NCBI GenBank assembly: GCA_002898615.1
Contig: BEIB01000031.1
Span: forward strand, 1 to 9,944
Reading direction: 5' to 3'
From: a bacterium HR25
GTDB lineage: Bacteria > Chloroflexota > Dehalococcoidia > SM23-28-2 > HRbin24
Length of the DNA stretch: 9,944 nt
Part shown: piece after piece, positions 5,731 through 9,944 of the stretch
Position numbering within the stretch: the first letter of the stretch is position 1
Layout of the letters: each line of letters starts with the position of its first letter
The notes under the pieces: generated by a model
Seen by the model: the letters and a program-made list of their open reading frames with translations, nothing else
Told to the model about the DNA's origin: nothing
Databases searched by the model: none
Position numbers and translations under genes: made by a program

Positions 5731-6801
5731 TTAGACTCGCTGCTCCTCCAGGAGCCGGGACTGCTCGTGCTCCTGGAGGGCGTCGATGATGGCGTCCAGC
5801 TCCCCGTCCAGGATGGCCTCCAGGTTGTGCAGGGTCAGGCCGATGCGGTGGTCGGTGACGCGGTCCTGGGGGAAGTTGTAGGTGCGGATCTTCTCCGCCC
5901 GCTCGCCCGTGCCCACCTGGGCGCGGCGGGTGGCCTCTATCTGCTCCTGCTGGCGGCGACGCTCCAGGTCCAGGAGCCGGGCCCGCAGCACCTGCATGGC
6001 CCGCTGGCGGTTGCGGGTCTGGGAGCGCTCGTCCTGGCAGACCACCACAATGCCGGTGGGGATGTGGGTGATGCGGACGGCGGTGGCGTTCTTCTGGACA
6101 TGCTGGCCGCCGTGGCCACTGGCGCCGAAGACGTCGATGCGCAGGTCTTTCTCGTCCACGTGGAGGTCCACCTCGTCCGGCTCCGGGAGGACAGCCACGG
6201 TGGCGGTGGAGGTGTGGATGCGGCCGCCCGCCTCCGTCACCGGGACCCGCTGGACGCGGTGGACGCCGCTCTCGTACTTGAGGCGGGAGTAGGCGCCCTT
6301 GCCCCGCACCTCGAAGATGATCTCCTTGAAGCCGCCCAGGTCGCTGGGGTTGCGGTCTATGACCTCCACCTCCCAGCCCTGGCGCTCGGCGTAGCGGGAG
6401 TACATGCGGAAGAGGTCGGCGGCGAAGAGGGCAGCCTCCTCGCCCCCGGCGGCGGCCCGTATCTCCACGATGACGTCCTTCTCGTCCAGGGGGCTCTTGG
6501 GGAGGAGGGCCAGGCGCAGCTCTTTCTCCAGCCGCTCTAGCTCCTCCTCGGCCCGCTCCAGCTCCTCCCTGGCCAGGGCGATCAGCTCAGGGTCGGAGCC
6601 CTCGGCGATGATGGCGCGTGCCTCCTCGGCCTGGCGCTTCGCCTCTTTGTGCTGGCGGTAGAGGGAGACCACCTTCTCCAGAGCGGCGTGCTCCTTGGCC
6701 AGCGCCTGGAGGCGTTCGTAGTCGGCGGCTACCTCGGGCTGCGCCATCTGGCGGGCCAGCTCCTCGTAGCGCCGCTCTATCTCTTCCAGCTTCTCCCACA
6801 T
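5731..6801 (-). CDS. prfA: Peptide chain release factor 1 (RF1)
   Basis: A 356-residue RF1 of normal length; it recognises UAA and UAG and triggers peptide release on the ribosome. The N-terminal domain is helical and charged (residues 1-100, with Glu/Arg/Leu-rich coiled stretches). The codon-reading loop is RVPVTEAGGRIHTSTATVAV (185-204), with P187-V-T189 as the RF1 P-x-T tripeptide rather than the SPF of RF2. The catalytic loop is SGHGGQHVQKN (228-238), with Q233 as the residue PrmC methylates. C-terminal landmarks are CQDERSQ (255-261), AMQVLRARL (268-276) and RIRTYNFPQDRVTDHR-type residues at 304-319 (here EKIRTYNFPQ). His before GGQ is less common than Ala or Pro. The frame is open into hisS, but the RF1 N-terminus begins at the ATG at 6801. 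An AGGGAG-like site lies very close to this ATG. Transcribed probably from the promoter at 6856-6884 and followed by prmC. Confidence 0.97.
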   Translation of the reverse strand: MWEKLEEIERRYEELARQMAQPEVAADYERLQALAKEHAALEKVVSLYRQHKEAKRQAEEARAIIAEGSDPELIALAREELERAEEELERLEKELRLALLPKSPLDEKDVIVEIRAAAGGEEAALFAADLFRMYSRYAERQGWEVEVIDRNPSDLGGFKEIIFEVRGKGAYSRLKYESGVHRVQRVPVTEAGGRIHTSTATVAVLPEPDEVDLHVDEKDLRIDVFGASGHGGQHVQKNATAVRITHIPTGIVVVCQDERSQTRNRQRAMQVLRARLLDLERRRQQEQIEATRRAQVGTGERAEKIRTYNFPQDRVTDHRIGLTLHNLEAILDGELDAIIDALQEHEQSRLLEEQRV

Positions 6802-6827
6802 GGTCTCCCTTGCCGATAGCGAACTGT

Positions 6828-6846
6828 GGGGCCCCCGCGGGGCCCC
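6828..6846 (-). repeat. GC-only hairpin in the prfA leader
   Basis: GGGGCCCC, a 3-base spacer, then GGGGCCCC: two copies of an 8-base palindrome that can pair with each other into an 8-base GC stem. It begins about 3 bases after the predicted prfA transcription start and ends 26 bases before the prfA ATG. No T-tract follows on either strand, so it does not look like an intrinsic terminator. Confidence 0.65.
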
Positions 6847-6855
6847 TCCAAGGCG

Positions 6856-6884
6856 ATTATAGCACCCGCTCAGGCCCCTCGCAG
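6856..6884 (-). promoter_or_regulatory. Extended -10 promoter of prfA
   Basis: Minus strand TATAAT (6861-6856, 6/6), preceded by TGC (6864-6862), i.e. an extended -10. A weak -35 CTGCGA (6884-6879) sits at 17-base spacing inside the last codons of hisS. The start would be near 6849, giving a leader of about 48 bases to the ATG at 6801. A match of this quality in such GC-rich DNA is unlikely by chance. Confidence 0.7.
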
Positions 6885-8132
6885 GTGGGAGAGGAGCTGG
6901 TCCAGGGGCAGGATGGTCTGGTGGCTGTCGGCCAGGCGGCGCAGGGTAACGGTGCCGGCGTCCAGTTCCCGCTGGCCGATGATGACGGCGTAGCGGGCGC
7001 CCAGGGCATCCGCCTGGCGCATCTGAGACTTGAGGGAGCGGTCGCCGCTGGCGACGAGGGCCGCCACTCCCTCCCGGCGGAGCTGGCTGGCCAGCCGCAG
7101 GGCGGCGGTGCGGGCGGCCGGGGTCTGCCAGGCCACGTATACCTCCAGCCCCGGGGACCCGGGCAGGGGGACCTCCTGTCGCTTCAGGTTGAGGATGATG
7201 CGCTCCAGCCCGGTGCCGAAGCCCACCGCCGGCGTGGGGGGGCCGCCTAGCTCCTCGATGAGGCCATCGTAGCGTCCGCCGCCGCCCAGAGCGGACTGGG
7301 CACCTTCCTCCGGGGGGTAGACCTCGAAGACGGTGCGGGTGTAGTAGTCCAGCCCCCGCACCAGCCGCGGGTTCAGCTCGTAGGGGATGCCCAGGGCCTC
7401 CAGGTAAGAGCGCAGGGCGGCGAAGTGCTCGGCGCAGGGCTGGCAGAGGTAGTCGGTGATGGCGGGGGCGCCGGCGATGACGGGCTGGCACTGGGGCTGC
7501 TTGCAGTCCAGGAGACGCAGGGGGTTGCGCTGGAAGCGGCCGCGGCAGTCCTCGCACACCTCGTCCAGACGAGGGCGATAGTACTCTCGCAGCGCCTCCA
7601 GATAGCGGGGCCGGCAGGCCCTGTCGCCTATGCTGTTGAGATTCAGGGTGAGGCCGGAGAGGCCCAGCTCCTGATAGAGCCGCCAGAGGAGCTCAATGAC
7701 CTCGGCGTCCAGAAGGGGGCTGGCATCGCCTATCGCCTCGGCGCCGAATTGGTGGTGCTGGCGGTAGCGCCCCGCCTGGGGGCGGTCGTAGCGGAAGATG
7801 GGGGCGATGTACCATAGCCGTACCGGCTGGGGACGGTTGTGGAGGCCGTGCTCCAAGTAGGCGCGGCAGACGGGGGCAGTGCCCTCCGGCCGCAGGGCCA
7901 GCTCCTGGCCTCCCCGATCCTGGAACAGGTACATCTCCTTCTGGACGATGTCCGTGGCCTCCCCGGTGGTGCGGACGAAGAGGGCGGCTGGCTCGAAAAT
8001 GGGGGTGTCGATGCGGCCGTAGCCGAAGAGGCGGGCCAGGCGGGCCGCCGTCTCCCGCACGTAGTCCCAGTAGGACTGCTCCTCCGGCAGGATGTCCTGG
8101 GTGCCCCGGGGGGCCTGATAACGCAGGGACAT
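6870..8132 (-). CDS. hisS: Histidyl-tRNA synthetase
   Basis: A 420-residue class II aminoacyl-tRNA synthetase that charges tRNA-His. Landmarks are APRGTQDILP (7-16), ALRPEGTAPVCR (79-90), motif 2 in FRYDRPQAGRYRQHHQFG (113-130), the histidine-specific loop RGLDYYTRTVFEV (259-271), GGGGRYDGL (283-291) and motif 3 in GFGTGLER (304-311). An anticodon-binding domain occupies about 327-420 (VYVAWQT; SLKSQMRQADALGARYAVIIG). A Cys cluster (C193, C196, C210, C215, C230, C233) sits in the insertion region, as in many bacterial HisRS, and could bind zinc. The ATG at 8132 places the PRGTQD motif at the usual distance from the N-terminus. An ATG at 8195 would add 21 residues but falls within the likely promoter. 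No good Shine-Dalgarno is visible. The gene heads the hisS-prfA-prmC block and is divergent from the SDR gene. Confidence 0.97.
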   Translation of the reverse strand: MSLRYQAPRGTQDILPEEQSYWDYVRETAARLARLFGYGRIDTPIFEPAALFVRTTGEATDIVQKEMYLFQDRGGQELALRPEGTAPVCRAYLEHGLHNRPQPVRLWYIAPIFRYDRPQAGRYRQHHQFGAEAIGDASPLLDAEVIELLWRLYQELGLSGLTLNLNSIGDRACRPRYLEALREYYRPRLDEVCEDCRGRFQRNPLRLLDCKQPQCQPVIAGAPAITDYLCQPCAEHFAALRSYLEALGIPYELNPRLVRGLDYYTRTVFEVYPPEEGAQSALGGGGRYDGLIEELGGPPTPAVGFGTGLERIILNLKRQEVPLPGSPGLEVYVAWQTPAARTAALRLASQLRREGVAALVASGDRSLKSQMRQADALGARYAVIIGQRELDAGTVTLRRLADSHQTILPLDQLLSHLRGA

Positions 8133-8234
8133 GAGAGCGGGATTGTCCTGTTCTGGCCTGAAGGGTAAGGCGCCTGCGACCTCTTTTCCGAGCATACTAT
8201 GAAGGAGAGGAGATTGCCAAGCGGAGGCAGACCG
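8133..8234. promoter_or_regulatory. Divergent intergenic region of hisS and the SDR gene
   Basis: A 102-base gap, locally lower in GC than the genes around it. On the minus strand TTGGCA (8220-8215) and TATGCT (8196-8191), 18 bases apart, are a plausible hisS promoter (5/6 and 4/6) with a leader of about 50 bases. On the plus strand TACTAT (8195-8200) is a possible SDR -10 without a convincing -35. The two signals overlap, so the promoters may compete. No RNA element such as a T-box was recognised. Confidence 0.4.
8223..8227 (+). promoter_or_regulatory. Ribosome binding site deciding the SDR start
   Basis: GGAGG seven bases before the ATG at 8235. The upstream in-frame ATG at 8199 would add 12 residues ahead of the usual SDR N-terminus and touches the candidate -10, so 8235 is preferred. 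Confidence 0.7.
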
Positions 8235-9053
8235 ATGAAGGTGCAAGGAGCGCGGGTCCTCGTCACGGGGGCGTCCAGCGGCATAGGGCGGGCCACGGCG
8301 GTGGCCTTCGCCAGGGCGGGCGCCCATGTGGCGTTGCTGGCCCGGGAGGAAGGGCCGCTGCAACGGCTGGCGGAGGAGCTGGCCTCCCTGCCCGGCCGGC
8401 GGCTGCCGGTGGTGGCGGACGTGAGGGAGCCGGAGCAGGTGCGGGCCGCCGTGGAGCGGACGGTGGAGGCCTTCGGCGGCGTGGACGTGCTGGTCAGCAA
8501 CGCCGGCGTGGGGCTGACGGCCTCCATCGCCCAGGGGCGGCTGGCGAATATGCGCCACGTGGTGGACGTGAACCTCTTCGGCACGGTGCACGCCGTGCAG
8601 GCTGTCTACCCCCACATGCGGGAGCAGAGGCGGGGGGTCATCGTCATCGTCTCCTCAGTAACGGGGCGCATAGCCATGCCCTACGGGGGCGTCTACTCAG
8701 CCACCAAGGCGGGCCTCATTGCCCTGGCCGATGCTTTACGCCTGGAGCTGGCGGAGGACGGCATCCGGGTCGTCACCGTCCTGCCGGGCTACACCTCCGG
8801 CACGTCCTTCGGCGAGAATTCCCTCAAGGAGCTGCACCTGCCGGGGCCGTCCCGTCTGCTGCGGGGAGTGCCGGCCTCCCTGGTGGGACGGAAGGTACTG
8901 GAGGCGGTGGAGAGGGAGAGGCGGGAGGTCTACGTCACCTTGGGCGACCGCCTGGCGGTGGGCCTCAGGGCCCTCCTGCCCGGCCTGGTGGACTGGGGGC
9001 TGCGGCGCATCTGGCTGGCCTCCCGGCGTCCCCGGCCCCTGAGCGCGCCGTAG
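8235..9053 (+). CDS. Short-chain dehydrogenase/reductase (SDR)
   Basis: A 272-residue classical SDR with a Rossmann fold; it reduces or oxidises a carbonyl/alcohol using NAD(P)(H). Landmarks are the dinucleotide loop TGASSGIG (11-18), ADV (61-63), NAG (89-91), the catalytic tetrad N113, S141, Y154 and K158 (Y-S-A-T-K), and LPGYT (183-187). Arg at 36 right after the second strand (ALLAR) suggests a preference for NADP(H). After the core, residues about 230-265 form a hydrophobic/basic tail (YVTLGDRLAVGLRALLPGLV, then WGLRRIW) of the kind seen in DltE-like SDRs; it may be amphipathic and touch membrane or substrate. The start at 8235 has GGAGG seven bases upstream. The gene is divergent from hisS and lies 34 bases before the RelA/SpoT gene in the same direction. 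Substrate not predictable. Confidence 0.93.
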   Translation: MKVQGARVLVTGASSGIGRATAVAFARAGAHVALLAREEGPLQRLAEELASLPGRRLPVVADVREPEQVRAAVERTVEAFGGVDVLVSNAGVGLTASIAQGRLANMRHVVDVNLFGTVHAVQAVYPHMREQRRGVIVIVSSVTGRIAMPYGGVYSATKAGLIALADALRLELAEDGIRVVTVLPGYTSGTSFGENSLKELHLPGPSRLLRGVPASLVGRKVLEAVERERREVYVTLGDRLAVGLRALLPGLVDWGLRRIWLASRRPRPLSAP

Positions 9054-9059
9054 GGGACA

Positions 9060-9073
9060 TAACACTTGTGTTA
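9060..9073. promoter_or_regulatory. AT-rich inverted repeat upstream of the RelA/SpoT gene (operator candidate)
   Basis: TAACAC-TT-GTGTTA: two perfect 6-base arms around a 2-base centre, ending 14 bases before the ATG at 9088. It lies in a 34-base gap that is AT-rich against its surroundings. A weak -10-like TAAACT (9072-9077) overlaps the right arm and no -35 is evident. The symmetry is seen directly; binding by a dimeric regulator is inferred. Confidence 0.5.
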
Positions 9074-9087
9074 AACTTTTACGCGAG

Positions 9088-9944
9088 ATGATGGCCCGCA
9101 CCGTCGCCCCCGAGGAGCTGCTGGCCAAGGTGAGGGAGTACCTGCCCCCATCCGGGGTGGCCCTGGTGGAGGAGGCCCTCCGCTTCGCCTGTGAGTGTCA
9201 CCAGGGACAGCTCAGGCGCTCCGGGGAGCCCGCCATCACCCATCCCCTGCATACCGCCTTCAGCATGGCGGAGCTGCAACTGGACGCCGAGACGGTGGCC
9301 GCCGCCCTCCTCCACGACGTCCAGGAGGACTGCAACGTCAGCAACCGCGACCTGGAGAGACGCTTCGGCCCCGAGGTGGCCCGCCTGGTGGAGGGGGTCA
9401 CCAAGCTGGGTCGTATCCCCCTGGACACCCTTGAGGAGGCCAACGTAGACGAGCAGCTCCAGGCGGAGAACCTCCGCAAGATGTTCCTGGCCATGGCCCG
9501 GGACCTGCGGGTGGTCCTCATCAAGCTGGGAGACCGCCTCCACAACATGCTCACCCTGAGCGCCCTGCCCCCGGAGGACCAGATCCGCATCTCCCGGGAG
9601 ACCCTGGAGATCTACGCCCCCCTGGCCTCCCGGCTGGGGATCTGGCAGTTCAAGTGGCAACTGGAAGACCTGGCCTTCCGCTACCTGGAGCCAGAGAAGT
9701 ACAAGGCCATCGCTGCCATGCTGGCCGCCAAACGGGAGGCCCGCCAGCGCTACATAGCCCAGGTCCAGGAGGTGCTGAAGCGGGTACTGGCCGAGAACGG
9801 CATCCGGGCAGAGGTCCAGGGCCGGGCCAAACACATCTACAGCATCTACCAGAAGATGCAGCGCTACGCCGCGGAGGGCCGCTCCCCCCACGAGATCTAC
9901 GACCTGCTGGCGGTGCGGGCCCTGGTGGACACGGTGCCGGACTG
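9088..9944 (+). CDS. Bifunctional (p)ppGpp synthetase/hydrolase, RelA/SpoT family, 3' partial
   Basis: The first 285 residues of a RelA/SpoT homologue; the frame runs off the window. This enzyme makes ppGpp/pppGpp from ATP and GDP/GTP and degrades it, setting the stringent response in the cytoplasm. The N-terminal HD hydrolase domain is intact: GEPAITHP (46-53, H52), ALLHDVQED (73-81, H76, D77, E80, D81) and KLGDRLHNM (146-154, D149, N153). The synthetase domain begins at about 235: GRAKHIYSIYQKM (245-257) and YDLLAVRALV (271-280), with D272 at the Mg2+-binding Asp position. This supports a bifunctional Rel rather than a hydrolase-dead RelA. The ACT and zinc-finger regulatory domains, if present, lie beyond the window. 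ATG codons stand at 9088 and 9091, and no clear Shine-Dalgarno precedes either. The gene may be read through from the SDR gene or start close to its own ATG. Confidence 0.95.
   Translation, partial: MMARTVAPEELLAKVREYLPPSGVALVEEALRFACECHQGQLRRSGEPAITHPLHTAFSMAELQLDAETVAAALLHDVQEDCNVSNRDLERRFGPEVARLVEGVTKLGRIPLDTLEEANVDEQLQAENLRKMFLAMARDLRVVLIKLGDRLHNMLTLSALPPEDQIRISRETLEIYAPLASRLGIWQFKWQLEDLAFRYLEPEKYKAIAAMLAAKREARQRYIAQVQEVLKRVLAENGIRAEVQGRAKHIYSIYQKMQRYAAEGRSPHEIYDLLAVRALVDTVPD

Noticed and set aside
5560..6540. 326-codon plus-strand open frame opposite prmC and prfA
   Set aside because: It is antisense to two well-identified genes and its Val/Leu/Ala/Gly-rich translation has no recognisable domain.
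6828..6846. GGGGCCCC hairpin as an intrinsic terminator of hisS
   Set aside because: No T-tract follows it on the minus strand, and it lies downstream of the prfA -10 box, so it is more likely leader RNA.
6802..7557. In-frame N-terminal extension of prfA into hisS, which could suggest a fusion
   Set aside because: The extension is the wrong frame of hisS. RF1 homology starts exactly at the ATG at 6801, and a promoter lies between the genes.
8133..8615. In-frame N-terminal extension of hisS into the SDR gene
   Set aside because: It is antisense to the SDR coding region. The conserved HisRS N-terminus begins just after the ATG at 8132.
1..9944. tRNA, rRNA, CRISPR, insertion sequence or phage features
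   Set aside because: Read through on both strands; no spaced direct repeats, transposase or integrase motifs, or tRNA-like sequence were seen.

Overview
The window is GC-rich bacterial chromosome, densely coded, with ten recognisable genes, one cut by each window edge. There is no RNA gene, mobile element, CRISPR array or phage gene that I can see. Ile is mostly ATC with frequent ATA, and ATT is rare. The housekeeping genes (release factor 1, PrmC, HisRS, RelA/SpoT) are ordinary bacterial proteins. RF1 with a GHGGQ / VQKN core and PrmC with ANLPY make me lean to Chloroflexota (Dehalococcoidia-like or thermophilic), but this is a low-confidence guess from recall, not a measured placement.

Left part (1-4236, + strand): a tight operon of acyl-CoA metabolism in the order MaoC hydratase (5' end missing), acyl-CoA dehydrogenase, second MaoC hydratase, CaiB/BaiF CoA-transferase, CitE/HpcH-type CoA-ester lyase. 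The first three genes overlap by 4 and 1 bases, and the next gaps are 40 and 13 bases. Together they supply each step needed to activate a carboxylic or dicarboxylic acid as its CoA ester, dehydrogenate it, hydrate the enoyl-CoA and cleave the 3-hydroxyacyl-CoA by a retro-aldol/Claisen step. The family set resembles mesaconyl-CoA / citramalyl-CoA / methylmalyl-CoA chemistry (second cycle of the 3-hydroxypropionate bicycle, itaconate dissimilation). The true substrate cannot be read from sequence. This operon is the most interesting part, especially its two related MaoC proteins, which differ in the catalytic loop.

Middle (4241-4833, - strand): a small NTF2/SnoaL-like protein converges on the operon with 4 bases between stop codons. 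It has its own near-consensus sigma-70-type promoter, which fixes the downstream ATG as its start.

Right part (4846-8132, - strand): hisS, prfA and prmC run in the same direction, so RF1 sits next to the methyltransferase that modifies its GGQ glutamine. prfA has an extended -10 promoter just past the hisS stop and a GC-only hairpin at the expected 5' end of its mRNA.

Far right (8235-9944, + strand): an SDR oxidoreductase divergent from hisS, then the start of a bifunctional RelA/SpoT (p)ppGpp synthetase/hydrolase that runs off the window. An AT-rich 14-base inverted repeat lies between these two genes. Gene-free stretches are all short (the longest is about 102 bases, 8133-8234).
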